DNA of 64,000 bases, taken from NCBI GenBank assembly GCA_025084515.1, contig JAJAGP010000874.1, positions 62,001 through 126,000 of the forward strand, read 5' to 3'. Source of the stretch: Ancistrus triradiatus. Taxonomy: Eukaryota; Chordata; Actinopteri; Siluriformes; Loricariidae. Numbering within the stretch: position 1 is the first letter of the stretch; every line of letters begins with the position of its first letter. The notes beneath the pieces were generated by a model. That model did no database searches. It was not told the DNA's origin and saw only the letters and a list, made by a program, of their open reading frames with translations. Of the stretch, positions 1 to 12,385 are shown piece after piece. A program made the translations under genes and the position numbers.

Positions 1-177
1 CATGAATAGTGAATCAAGTTTCGGCTGAAACAAGACACGGCTCGACTCATACAAGTTTAAGCAAGTGCGCCAAGTACCAAGCAAACAACGAGAACCGAGA
101 CATTTTTCCTTTTCAAAATGGGTCGAGAACCGAATACGACAAGTTCCGAGGTGGCTGAGAACCGATGTACCACTGTA
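1..177 (-). mobile_element. End of a pogo/Tigger-like element, cut by the window start
   Basis: Reversed, the sequence begins TACAGTGGTAC and continues as a tcggttctcgac-rich terminus. The same terminus is found at 60713, 44578 and, reversed, at 47001. It includes the family landmark of the sequence ctcgactcatacaagtttaag. The classification is tentative. Confidence 0.6.
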
Positions 178-1564
178 TTCTGTATATTGGAAGATCACAT
201 TGAATCTGCCAACATTTATATTTCATTGAAGTTTCAGTTCAGAAAAAAAAAATACAAAGGCTTCAAGGTACAATGTAACTCAAGGCAATCTAATTCAATT
301 TCCTGTAACCAAGTATTGTGAATACCTTTTCAAAAACATCACATTTACAACAAACCGGTTGCTTTGAAAAGTGATTTGGTGTTTTTAAAAGCTTGGAACC
401 TCACACCTTAGTGATATCTGCTGGCTAGAATTGTACAGCTCTCTCAGGTATACCTGAATAACTCAATCCAAACAATGACTTGACTTTAAATATGAACGTT
501 TTTGTTACATAAGGCATTTGTAACAAAACGAATAACCATTCACTGTTATCCTTGTATTTTCTAGTGGGTACATAATACTAGAATGGCTGAAATTTCTCAG
601 TTCTGAAGACATGCCCCTCCTGCTTGCGAACCAACAGAAGGTTATCAGCCAACTTGTAAATGCCTGACAGAGAGGCTGTAGAGAGTTCCTATGTGTTATT
701 TCTCTCAGATGAAGGATTCTGCTCAGGTTGTGGGAGCCCTTACCTAAGTGTTTTATTGTAAGAATAAATGTATGTGTACTCTAGTGGGGAGATTTTGTGT
801 AAAATATAGGCTTGGTCTGTCTCATTCCACATTCACGGTCTTGGTTTGATTTTCTGTCTGCTGGAGATAAATCTCTCCATTCTCCTCCATCCCACACTGT
901 GGACTTCTGGAAGGAGCGAAATAAAGATTGCAAGATGGTCAGAGCATTGAGGGGCCTTTTTTGTAATTAAAATAAAGCAAATACATATGGATTTTTAGAC
1001 CTTTTAACATTGTATGAGGCAGAGAGTGCCCATGACTTACAGCTCCTGTCAAAGTATCCTCCTACCATTATGTATATTGCCTGTAAAATTATTTGCTTTT
1101 TTGTGTCAGTTCTAATACATTTCCACTGTTTTCCTCTACACAACCCCAGCTACAGAAACAGAATGCACTTTGTTACTCAGCCTCTGCAACTAAACTACCA
1201 CGATCAACACTGCATCTAGCCTTTAACATATTATACACTATTTTTAGCCCACAAGCGCTGTCAGCGAGTCGTTACACCTTGCATTATTTAAGATGCAAAA
1301 GGAATAGGAGTTAGCAGAGTGACTGATCAATGACATGATACGATGTTTTGACCTAGGGCTGTAATTGGTAGGCTTGTTAATTAATTAATTAGCATGTACC
1401 TGATACAGTGCCAGCAGTCTTTTAGCAGGCAGTTAAAGTCAAGGAAAATCAACTTTGCTCTAGAGAAAATTGACTGTGTTGTTTCTGCAACACTGTGGTG
1501 CATTCACTGTTCATTTTCAGCACGCACAAACAAGGTAATGGAGGTGTGTGCAGTGTGCCGGTAA

Positions 1565-2523
1565 GCTGTATAGCCCAAAGTTTGTGGACATCAAAAAATG
1601 ACATCCAAATATGGGTATTCGTATGGTATGTTTGCAGAATGTGGTTTCAAAAATGCATGGACGTCCCTAAAAAAGATGTCGTCTTGAAGGCAAAATGTTA
1701 CTCTAAAAACTCAGTGTACTTTTCTGCATTAATGCTGCCATCACAGAAGTGTAAATAACCTTTGCCAAGGACACTGACCCAACCCCATACTATGACAGAG
1801 CCTGGACTTGTTACTGAAAATAGTCTGGATGGTACTTTTCATCTTTGGTCTTCCAAAAATAATCTGGAATACTGATTGGTCTGATCACAATACATGTTTC
1901 CTCTGTGTGATGGTCCATCCCAGATGCATCTAAGCCCAGAGAAGTTGATGCCACTTCTGGAAATGGTTAACATAAGGCTTCTTTCTTGCCCTGTAAAATT
2001 TATAGCGGCATTTGTGAATGTGACTGTATTCTAGTGCTTGATAAAGGTTTGATAAAGTAATCCCTTGCCCATGTATGACGGTTCTTGATGCAGTGCCATC
2101 TGAGGAATCAGAGGTTCATGAGTGTTCAGATTAAGCTTGTGCCCTTGCACTTTAAACACTGAAACCCCTCCAGATTGCTTGAATTGTTTAAATGATATTA
2201 CGCACTACAGAGAGCAAAATATGTAAGTCCCTTTCAATCTTTCCTTGAGGAACATTGTTTATACACATTTCAATACATTTTTAATGCATTTCTTGACAAA
2301 CTGGAGATCATCTGCCCATCTTGCTTCTCAAAGACTCATCCATTCAGGGATACTGCTTTTGTGCCAAATCATGTTTACCACCTGATGACATCATCTGTTT
2401 GTAATCACATCATTTAGATATTTACTTCATTACTAGCCTTAAATTGCCCTGTCCCAAAGCTGGATTTTTTTCGTTTAACTTTCATTTTACATACTGCCCC
2501 AACTTTCTGATTTGGGGTGGTAT
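1565..2523 (-). repeat. Degenerate DNA-transposon copy ending CCAACTTTCTGATTTGGGG
   Basis: The right boundary (2499-2523) is an inverted copy of the terminus seen at 38551 (ACAACCCCAAATCAGAAA). The body is a common teleost dispersed element in antisense, with no open transposase. The first bases (1568-1592, aagtttgtggacatc) look like a fragment of the separate AAGTTTGTGGACA-ended MITE family. The left limit is uncertain. Confidence 0.5.
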
Positions 2524-3099
2524 GTATACGTACACAACTGGTCTAGCCAGGAGGTTTGGAAATAATACATACAATTTATAATGGTGGTCATATAATGGTG
2601 GACATATTTGATGGGTACTACAGCAGATTTTCTTTAGTTTTGCTGAATTTTATTTAGTTTAGGGGTAATCTAAAGCATCTACAAGATGAACACAAATTAT
2701 GCTACGTTGGACAGTTCTTGGTTCGTTTGCTTCTCGTACACTCTGAGAAAGATATCGTTAAACTTTCTGTGGATAACCGCACATCCCCCCTTTCCCCACA
2801 GTGGCATTTATGACATGACCAGGGGAATAAGCTCAAATAGCCCCATCATGGAGAGATAGAAGAAAGAGACTTTGAAGAAGGTCTTTCCCTAGGGTTCATT
2901 CTTGGATTTATCTGTTCATTCATCTCCCTGTCCTCGATTGCAGTGTGAGTTTGGGGCCGTTGGAAAAAGGTGCGGGGAAGAGATGAGGGCTTATCTCTGC
3001 GAAGCCGGAGAGGAATCATATCATATCCTTTACCTGTCCAAGATAGAGGAGAAAAGGAGCATTTAATATTTGAAGGTTAAAGACATGATGAAACTGGTG

Positions 3100-3215
3100 C
3101 GTGCATGGCGTTGTGGTTTTGATTAAGGCATGGTTTCCTCCCACATTCCCAACATGCATTAGGTCAGATGGTCTCTCTAAAGTGCCCTGGTGTGATTGCA
3201 TGTGTGTATTTTCCC
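3100..3215 (+). repeat. Short V-SINE-like fragment
   Basis: Contains tttcctcccacattcccaacatgc followed by a diverged ctaaa(t)tgccctggtgtg, which is the central block of DANA/mermaid-like teleost SINEs. The tRNA-like head is absent. Confidence 0.4.
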
Positions 3216-3414
3216 CCCGTCTTGTTTCTTTCCTTGCACCCCATGCTACCTTGAGTATGAATTGGGTATGAATTCAGCAGGGAGGAAAATGAGAGAATTG
3301 TAATGGGATGGTGGGGGTTTGGGTTCAGGCAAGGAGCTAGAGAAGGTCCTGGACAGGAAGGAACTTCTTTATGATTTAATTGTGTATATGGGTCAAAATT
3401 TGAGTTTTTGGATA

Positions 3415-3480
3415 CCATGGTTTTCTTGGTTAATGTAGATTTTCACACAAGTCCTAAAGGTAGATAAAGAGAACCCCACT
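3415..3480 (+). repeat. Solo fragment of Tc1 family B terminal repeat
   Basis: Carries gattttcacacaagtcctaaa and gtagataaagagaacccc, identical in order to the terminal repeat of the fuller copy at 49662-51256. Confidence 0.6.
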
Positions 3481-3534
3481 TTTCCCATCCCAGGTCCCTC
3501 ATCCTGCTTGAACCCAGGTTACCACAGAGGTAGG

Positions 3535-4020
3535 TAAGCTCCATTTAACGACCATCCAATCAACGTCTATTCGCTTTAACAACCGAGGACTTATCACAGT
3601 TACAATAGGAAATAAAAATCTGTCTTAACTCTTTTGAGTCCGACATTTATAAGTGTGTAAGTAATGATCTTACTGGTCACATGATTGCTTGCTCATTAGC
3701 TCATGTTTGGACTAGAGACTCTTCTAACTCGGTTGATGTGTTTGGAGATTTATATTCAAGTTACTCGTGTTTGTGTGTACACATTCGTTTCCACAGCTTA
3801 TTTGTATCAAGATGGAAATGGTCTTTGTAAGTGAGCCTGCCTGTGCTATTGTAAGTAGTACGGCTTTGTTTGTGCCCCCACTACCTGTAAAATTATCTAT
3901 TTGTTTTGTCGGTATCTCTGACACATTTACATTTCCTTTGCATGATATTGTGATAATACCCTTTAGATTTACATTACAGTAGCATACAAGACTGTGACTA
4001 TGGTCATGTCTGGTCAACAA
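3535..4020 (+). repeat. Unclassified dispersed repeat with TTTAACGACCATC terminus
   Basis: Begins catttaacgaccatccaatcaacgtctattcgctttaacaaccgag. Related stretches occur at 63506-63590, 19100-19240, 10560-10640 and 11420-11466 (reversed), so it is a multicopy element. No coding potential was recognised. Confidence 0.45.
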
Positions 4021-4400
4021 CCATTTCAGTCAATGACACGTTTGACAGAACATACAGCATTTTTGCATACCCATTGTTTTCGCTCAGCACGAAAAGTCTA
4101 GCCTTTTACACTTAAACTTGAATTAAACTATTTTCTCCATATAACTTAAACTACTTTGTAAACTAAACCACACATTGGCTTCTAATTGTGTTCCCAAGTT
4201 TACTTTAACTGTTCTTGCTCTTGCACTTTCTTTTAAATTTATATTCCACAGAATCATCCGTAATGTTTGACTCACTTAAATAGCCTATGGCACAGCTGGC
4301 GCTTGTTCATGCTGATAGCCAGTCAGCACTTTCTGTGAAATGCAATACCCCAATCAGTAATTTATTATATCAGTCTGTGGCCAAAAAAGAAGCATCACAT

Positions 4401-4984
4401 TACCGTATTTTTCGGACCATAAAGGCGCACTTAAAATCCTTTAACTTTCTCAAAAATCGACAGTGCGCCTTTAAATGCGGTGCGTCTCAATGTATGAATT
4501 AATTCTGGTGTGCTTTGACAAGACCCGATTGTTTAGATGGTACACGGCGCTCATAAATCTGTCAAAATGTTTTAGCACGGTCTTGGTATAAGTTACGAAG
4601 CCTTCAGCACCAGTATGTGACGGCAGCATAGCGGAGTAATACGGTAGTGCTTCAGCATTAGGGTACGTGCATCCCTCATTTTATTTTCGAAGGGATTTCA
4701 AAAACACAACGCTATCAGTCACGCAGTACAACATGGACATAGAGCAGCTGCGAGGGAGAATTCAAACATTAACGCAATCATGGTACGGAAGTGGAGGAAG
4801 CAAGAAGACGCCCTGCACCAGGTAAAGACCAAACTGAGCTTCAGACAGAACTTAAGAGTTTGGTTTCACTTAATGCGTCTTCTAACCCGGTGCGCTTTAT
4901 GTATGAAAATAGATCCGTTAGCAGCCGATCGTTGATATTGCATCTTATAATCCGGTGCGCTTTATGGTCCGAAAAATACGGTAC
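4401..4984 (+). mobile_element. Pogo-like MITE with TACCGTATTTTTCGG termini, copy 1
   Basis: Inverted termini TACCGTATTTTTCGGACCATAA (4401) and its reverse complement ending TACGGTA (4983), flanked by TA. The inside (about 4690-4855) reads on the + strand as a pogo/CENP-B-type helix-turn-helix segment: HAVQHGHRAAAREN, then MVRKWRKQEDAL. It is an orthologous copy of the inverted element at 20555-21095. Too short to encode a DDE domain, so it is non-autonomous. Confidence 0.8.
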
Positions 4985-5639
4985 ATGAATGCTAACAAAT
5001 GTCAGAGACGATAGCAGATTTACCATGATCTATATTAATCAGTATTATAGACCAGATAAGATGACAAGTTTATTTCCAAAGCCTCTGTTATTATAGTTGC
5101 CCAGTAGTATAACGCCAATGACGCACTGCAGGACTTCAATAAGAGTTTTACACAAATCATTTTCTCCTGTACTTGGCACTATCTTTATATAGTTAGTATA
5201 GATTGAAGACTCTCCTAGCTTAACTAGGTAGAAAATGTGTTCTTCTTAATGTCCCATTTTAAGTATATATGAAAAACTATACTTGGAGAAAATAAAGCAA
5301 GCATTCTTAAGTGAGTACAGATCAACAGTTTTTGCAGCTTTTAATCAGAGTGCAAATCTCTGCACACCAGACATGAGCAAAAAAACCAAACAAAAAATTA
5401 TCTTAGGATATTAAAATCTCTTAGGAAAACATTTATTGCAATGCAAAGAACATCATTCAAGCAACAACATGCACATTAATCTATTCATGTATATCTTGTA
5501 TCTTATATCATGTATATTCAAATATCTAGAACACTGAAAGCACTGAAATACATTGCCCACTACAATTATTGCTACGCCTGGTAAAGATGGATTTTTAAAA
5601 AAGCTTACCGAAAAAAAGTATGAAAATACAGGTATGTGG

Positions 5640-5800
5640 CTTTTAATAATTGCATTACGTTCTGTGAAACAGGCCAATGATCAAAATGTTCGTTGACAGG
5701 ACATTATCGTAGTCACATAGTATTTTTATGCTACTGTAATGTAGATATATAGGGTATTTCACAAGAAAACTGTGGCGCCATCACACACTGGGAATTAAAG
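5640..5800. repeat. Dispersed repeat fragment shared with 10630-10690
   Basis: The segment tttttatgctactgtaatgta...gggtatttcacaa at 5726-5770 recurs with few changes at 10638-10685. The flanking gttctgtgaaaca and ttgacaggacattatcgtag resemble the repeat at 19130-19200. Family unknown. Confidence 0.4.
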
Positions 5801-6240
5801 TTGATTAACTCCAAAAAAATAAGAAATGCGTATCAACAAATAATTGTTCTTGACATATTCCACATTTGTCAAACAATGTAACAAGTATGTTCCAATTTAG
5901 ATTTTGCTTAAGTTCAGCTTAGTGTTTAAAAAAAATTTATAAATATGACATGATGCCAAATTACCAATTAATGAATAAGAAAATACACAAACACAAATCA
6001 AATGATAACTATACTCTACTAATATCTAATATCTATAATTTCCGACCACATACTTGTCCCTGCTTAGAATGCTATGCTTAAAGATCATGGTATGATGTCA
6101 TGCATAGAGCATATTTTTCAGAAAAAAACCTGACAACCACACTATTGGCTACTTGACATCATCACAGCAGACATTGACAGACAACAAATGGATAAAGCAG
6201 ACTCAGTTGTGTTTTTTCTTTGTTAACTGACGGGAGACAC

Positions 6241-6620
6241 TATGCAGACAAAGGTTTGTGGACACCCCTCAAAAATTACATTGATATTATGCAATAGATC
6301 ATAGTTCTAGCTCACTTTTAGCATTCCAGTACATTTTCAAGAGAGAACCGAGGTATAGCTTTTGTGCAAGCCGTCCAAGTTCTCAATCAAAGTTGGGAAA
6401 CCAGTTCTTTATAGACTTTGTTTTAAAACAGCAAGACAAAGTTGATGAACTGACTTGTTGGAAGAGGAAACCTATACAAATGTCATATTGAGAGTCATTG
6501 GGGTAATAAGTACAACCCATTCTACTGTCACCATTTGTCTATGGAAAATCCAGAAACGTATGCTTGATATTATGAGTTGACTATTTAAAAGGAGTGTGCA
6601 CAAACTTTTGTCTATATAGT
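6241..6620 (+). mobile_element. MITE with GACAAAAGTTTGTGGACACC termini, copy 1
   Basis: Inverted ends cagacaaaggtttgtggacaccc (6245) and gcacaaacttttgtctatatag (6619). Internal blocks ccaagttctcaatcaaa and gaactgacttgttggaag are shared with the copy at 11838-12316. Non-coding. Confidence 0.75.
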
Positions 6621-7769
6621 GCATCTTCTTCAAACAGCAGTTTCACTTCAGAATAGTGCATATGTATTTGACAATTTCACACTATACTAAGACTGATCAA
6701 TGTCCAGTTGAGTATCAGACTCTCACTATGACGCAAAAGTGACCACACAGGGAAAAAAGTGGCCCCAGAAATGGATCTCCATGAGTTGTAAGTGCAAACA
6801 TTTTTCAGTGAACATAAAATACTGCAGCTCTGCGATTTGAGAGGATTTCAAAATGTATGTCTAGAGGAGAATGGAGCAGAGTAAATGAGAAAGTGGTACA
6901 CAGCTTTCTGCAGAAATCATGCCCCTCGGGGTAGCTGAAAAATGGTGAACTAGTAAGCGGAAACTTCTCTGGTAATTGCTGGAAGGAGTCAAGAGTCCCA
7001 TCCTGAGACAAATCCAATATGAATATTTCATCTCTTGGCTCCGATTTTTAAAAATGAGTCTTCTGTAATGATGACGTTTGCATGCTGAAATTTCTACACA
7101 ATTGATTTAGTAGTGTAATATGCAGTTCAGGGTGGGGCCTAAATAAAGGAGTTTCAACAGCATTAGGTTCTCTACAGTGACCTAATAGAGTTAGACTGCA
7201 GTAAAAATCTGGCTATCTGAATGCACCTCATTTCAGATAATGGTTCTGTATTTGCATAGTGGGAGCCTGTAATTTTATTATTTATTTTCAAAACTTCCTA
7301 ACCTGTTCCAGAATATTGGAGTCACCCTTGAACTTTTAGTAATATCAAAATACTGAGGTGTTGAGGACTTTCTGATTGGCTTTCCTGCCTTGCTATATTT
7401 GGAGCCCTCACTTTACCTACATTTTGATTCTAATGTAGTTAGGTTTCAGGATTTTTATTTTTTTTTTCCCAGTGCTACTTCAGTCAACCACTTCTAAAAG
7501 TATCTTGCTCAATTTCTCAAACAGAAAATGTCAATATAAAGCATGGGCATGTTGATGTTAATACTTCTCTCATTATAAACTAAGAAAAGGGCTTACTGAA
7601 ATGCACCAGTAGTGGAGGCACACCATTGTTAAGATCAGCAAAGCTTGAATGTGGCTTAGTAACCCATTTTTAGGACATGAAGTCATGATTAGCTTTCGCA
7701 TTTCATATAAATTGTGCTTTTACCTTCTTCTAATTAAGCTCATGAATAAAAATGGCTTTGCTTCCACTT

Positions 7770-8110
7770 TTCCACTCCTCCTTTTATTCACGAGCACTGA
7801 AACACACCGGTGGTCCCTGTCCATCAGTTTCGTCTTTCAGCCACAATTCTGACAAGAACTTCCTGTAGACTGGGATTTTTGCCACTGCTGGTACACCTGT
7901 ATAACTATACTTGTCGATTCACCTACATATTCAGCAACTTCATTCACACTATGGCCTTTGGCATGCCCAAATGCAAACACTTCTCAATCTATGATTCCAG
8001 TAGCCCGATCATTCTTGTGCAACGCTATCTGCAGGAGCTCATGGTTACTACCAACCTCCTCCTTATACAGAGTGCTAAAGAAAAGAGTGCTACGAATGTT
8101 CTGGCCTTTT
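7770..8110 (-). pseudogene. Degenerate transposase N-terminal segment (Tc1/mariner-like)
   Basis: Read on the minus strand, one frame gives GHSVNEVAEYVGESTSIVI followed by VYQQWQKS, which resembles the helix-turn-helix start of a transposase. Stops and frame changes interrupt it. No termini were identified, so limits are approximate. Confidence 0.45.
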
Positions 8111-8631
8111 AAAAATTTAAATCTCGACACTATTCCTTACAGTTCCACACTTTAGGCAGTCAAATTATGTCAGTATTGTCACCTGAGCAGAAAGCCTATT
8201 TCTCCCACTTCCACCTTCGTATTGTAGCAATCAACACATCCTAAATAGTGTCTGCTGAACTGCAGATTGCATTGAGCTGAAAACAGGAATGAAAGAGACA
8301 ACATTATTTGACTCAGAAATGGATTTTAAATCCATTCTGTTATTGTAGGGAACATCAGGATAAATTCATGTTGAATGGTTTTTAACAGGCTCGTACAGTA
8401 GGTTATGGGAGTAAGATGGCATTGTGATGGTAAAAGGCTGCTTGACAGCAAGCCTGGATTGTATTCCACTGAGCTTTCTGCTGTAAAAGCACAATGGCTA
8501 TGTATATTACATGGCTAGTGCCTGCCATCTCTGCTGGCTTTCTTTGTTAGTGCAATAATTATTTATTCTACCATCCTTCAATTGCAACAAGTATTCTGTG
8601 TAATATCCCTCCAACACTGTGCCCAGCACCG

Positions 8632-9129
8632 GAACATTATTTTATATATTTGCTGCCCTTTTCCCTTCATCTATTGTCCACTTACCGTATAGAAGCACTT
8701 TGTAGTTCTACAATTACAGACTGTAGTCCATCTGTTTTTCTACATGCTTTGTTCATCTTTTACTCTATTCTATACTCTAATGGTCAGGACCCCCACAGGA
8801 CTACCACAGATCAGGTACTATTTGGGTGGTGGATCATTTTCTTGCTCCACCTTGTAGATGTAAAGTCAGAGATAGTAGCTCATCTGCTGTTGCACAGTGT
8901 GTTAGTCATCCTCTAATCCTTCATCACTGCTCACAGGATGCTGTGCTGGTGGACAATTTTCTGTCCATCAGTGACACTGAGGTGTTTAAAAACTCCAGCA
9001 GCACTTCTGTGTCTGATCCACTCATACCAGCTCAAGACACACCAACACTACCACCACCACGTCCGTTTGAGTGCAGTGCTGAGAATGATCCAACACCTAA
9101 ATAGGACCTGATCTGTGGGGGTCCTGACC

Positions 9130-9170
<41 letters not shown>

Positions 9171-9315
9171 AAGAGCAAAGTAAAGAGGACAAAGTATGTA
9201 AAGAAACAGATGGACTACAGTCTGTAATTGTTGAAGTACAAAGTGCTTCTTTATGGTAAATGAAACTGATAAAATGGACAATGAGGTGGTCATAATGTTA
9301 TGCCTGATCTGTGTA
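8632..9315. mobile_element. Foldback (palindromic) DNA element with internal GA repeat
   Basis: The left arm (agaagcactttgtagttctacaattacagactgtagtcc..., then ggtcaggacccccacag) is matched in reverse order and orientation by the right arm (ctgtgggggtcctgacc..., ggactacagtctgtaattgttgaagtacaaagtgctt). A (GA)n tract at 9132-9168 sits in the right arm. The same arm sequence is found truncated at 49375-49620. It is a known type of teleost repeat; no transposase is encoded. Confidence 0.8.
9132..9168. repeat. (GA)n microsatellite
   Basis: About 18 uninterrupted GA units, inside the right arm of the foldback element. Confidence 0.95.
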
Positions 9316-9348
9316 TACATACACATATTTTATTTATTTATTTATATT

Positions 9349-9350
<2 letters not shown>

Positions 9351-9416
<66 letters not shown>
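9351..9416. repeat. (TA)n microsatellite
   Basis: Over 30 uninterrupted AT units next to the Tc1 relic at 9430; preceded by a tttattta stretch. Confidence 0.95.
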
Positions 9417-9419
<3 letters not shown>

Positions 9420-9429
9420 GATAGAATAA

Positions 9430-9870
9430 ATGGAATAGACAACAGGTGGAAATTATTGGCAATTAGCAAGACACACTCAATAAAGGAGTGGTTCTGCAGG
9501 TGGGGACCACAGACCACTTCTCAGTACCTATGCTTTCTGGCTGATGTTTTGGTCACTTTGGAATGTTGGTGGTGCTTTCACACTTGCGGAAGCATGAGAC
9601 GGACTCTACAACCCACACAAGTGGCTAAGGCCACACAGCCCTCCAGGTGCTCGCCAGAGGTAGCCTGACTGCCATTAGGTACCGAGATGAGATCCTCAGA
9701 CCCCTTGTGAGACCACATGCTGGTGCATTTTCATTGATGATTTTTGTGTGATTTTGTTGTCAGCACATTCAACTTTGTGCAGAACAAAGTATTCAATGAG
9801 AATATTTCATTCATTCAGATCTAGGATGTGTTATTTGAGTGTTCGCTTCATTTTTTTTGAGCAGTGTAAA
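9430..9870 (+). mobile_element. Internally deleted Tc1-like element (family E)
   Basis: The stretch 9658-9727 translates as GSLTAIRYRDEILRPLVRP (with HAGA), a typical Tc1-type transposase core segment preceding the QDN block, but the following DDE part is deleted and the sequence jumps to the 3' end. The end ttgagtgttcgcttcattttttttgagcagtgta (9835-9868) recurs at 54611-54645. Confidence 0.65.
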
Positions 9871-10554
9871 TAACAGTTGCCCAACTAATATACTGTACAC
9901 AATTAGATTGACAGCTTATGAATTGGCTCTCACTCTTAGCTGCAAATGTTTCAGTGACTCCGTTGTGAGTTTCAGAACAGCCCACACTACAAATGCATGC
10001 ACGTAGTTCTGTAAACTTCAGGGAATGAGGTTATATGGCCAAATGAACAGTGGGCCACAATTCACCTTACACATTTATTGCACACTGGCACATTTCTCAA
10101 TAAACAAAAGCTCAGTTGTTGCAAAACCCTAAGCGTATTTCAGTCTCATTACAAACTCATTAAGCACATTTGGAAAAGCATTTCACACATCCCTGAGCAC
10201 AAGTTACATAATAATCTCTCAAGCCATTTTTCAAGAATAGTCAGCCATAAAATGTCATCAAAAGAAAGTCAAGTCAAAATATGATTTTCTAGAGAAATAT
10301 AGCACAAACCGAGAGCCCTAAGAGTCTAAAAAGAGTATTATTACATCCAAACCATAAAATCCCACATTTGTTGTGTACAGTGGTGGAGAATATACCTTGT
10401 TTCATGGTTCAAACTAAAACTATTGGATATGGACAAACAAACACAAAATGGTTGATATCTAGCATATGATACAAAGGGTGTAGCATCCAAACAGAGTAAA
10501 GAGTTAGAGGACAAGGAATGGAGAGGTAAATGTAAAAGACTAGGTATAAGTGTG

Positions 10555-11466
10555 TGTATGTGATGTTTAACAATGTTTAACGTTCTAAGAAACAAAATGT
10601 TGACCGAAATGGACATTGACCACACATTACCTCAGTCTTTTTATGCTACTGTAATGTAAATATAAAGGGTATTTTCACAAAACTGAGTAAATGATACCTA
10701 AAGGCGTCAGAGATACTGCTGAAAACGAGTGGAACACTACCATCTACACAGCATCCCTAATGCCACACACAAACACCCTATTCCATTATTAGCCAATTCA
10801 TCCTGCAAAATTGCATGCCTTCATCTCAAAGTTACATTTTTCCCATTCGTTAACATTGAATAAATATTTTTAATTTAAGGAAATTCACAACAATTATAGG
10901 AAATACAATATGTATTAATACAACTATGTATGGAAAAGCTGTAACACTTAAGAGGATGGTGTGATGGACCTGATACTTTTGTTTGACAGAAGCCAAAATG
11001 CACTGATAGACATTATTACGAACAACATGGAAGACCAGCCAGATGAAACAGAAACAGAAACTCAGCGACTGAATGTGAAACAGTTTATATAGTTATAGGT
11101 TAGAGAGAATATACAGGTATCGGAGGAACTAACAAAGGAGTACTACCGATAATAGGGCAGGCGCACACACTTATGAACAGCATTTACAAAAACAGCAGAA
11201 AGTCATGCATACAGTCAAGAGTAACTCGCACAAAAAAGTCTCTAAACACATCTACCAAGTATAGTCTCTAGTGCAAAAGCCAACAAGCATGCCAGCACAG
11301 GAGCACAAGTACATGATGCTTGTGGATTTGCAGCAGTTGAGATGACCTGCTGTTTACAGCCTGCAATGTCTGGAGTTAATGGATTTTATTTCCTTTTATA
11401 ATTTATCACAATTTTTAATAGCTCGGTTGTTAAAGTGAAAGACATTGACAGGATGGTTGTTAAATG
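10555..11466. repeat. Unclassified repeat bounded by TTTAAC...ACATTGAC ends
   Basis: Left end gtttaacgttctaag...atggacattgacc (10575-10620) and right end gctcggttgttaaagtgaaagacattgacaggatggttgttaaatg (11421-11466) are inverted relatives of the repeat at 3535. The interior shows nothing recognisable. Confidence 0.35.
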
Positions 11467-11837
11467 CCGCATACAGTTGTCGGTATGAATAGTGATGGAA
11501 CATATGAGTATAGAGATAGCGATAGACAGCGAGTATGGCACTGTGCACTCGAGTCAATGACAACTCTTGTTGACTTTTTGGATAGTTGCTCTGTTACTAT
11601 CCTTAGAGTTTTGTGACAAGATACAGAAGTAGATTGCCAGTCAAAGAAAGAGTATAGACATATAAAAAGGTGGCAGAGATACAGAATGAGAAACACTGGA
11701 AAATAAAGGCAGAAGTTTAGAGCAAGGTAGCAAAGGTATGGGGGGAAAAATTAACAGGAGGAAGAGCATAGAGGTCAGAACAGATGCAGAAAGAGTTTAT
11801 TGGAAAATTTTCCAGTATACTCTTTCTACAAGATATA

Positions 11838-12316
11838 CTATATAGACAATAGTTTGTGGACACCCAAAATTTGTCCCTCCCATCTTTGCTGCTACAGCAG
11901 CCTTTGCTCTTCTAAAATGGTTTCCCACTAGATTTTGGAACATGATTGTGAGGTCGAATTCTGATATTGGACAAACCCTGGCTCACTTTTGGCATTTAAG
12001 TGCATTTAAGGCATCTGAAGACATTGGGGTTAATGTTCTGTGCAAGCCAGCCAAGTTCTCAATCAAACTTGCCAAACCAATTCTCTATGGACTATGAGGA
12101 GAGCAGGGCAGAAAGTTGACGAACTGACTTGTTGGAAGGGGAAACCTATAAATGTGTCACATTGAGAGTCATTATTATAGTGAAAGTGAGAAAACAGCAA
12201 GTTTTATCTATGGAGAATGTACACTTTATATTATGAATGTGTTACAAGTGAGTGTTGCTGAAAAAGCAGAGCTCATCAAAGAAAAGGGGTGTCCACAAAC
12301 TTTTGTCTGCAGTGTA
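11838..12316 (+). mobile_element. MITE with GACAAAAGTTTGTGGACACC termini, copy 2
   Basis: Ends tatagacaatagtttgtggacaccc and ggtgtccacaaacttttgtctgcagtgta, flanked by TA. The interior shares its blocks with the copy at 6241-6620 (gtgcaagccagccaagttctcaatcaaa). Confidence 0.75.
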
Positions 12317-12385
12317 TATCATGAAGATGAATAGAGTATGAAGATAAGGAAAAGAGGTCGTAATGAATAAGACCAGGGAGCGTAT

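Noticed and set aside
9300..9668. Open frame rich in YIYIYI
   Set aside because: Created by the (TA)n tract running into a Tc1 relic; not a protein gene.
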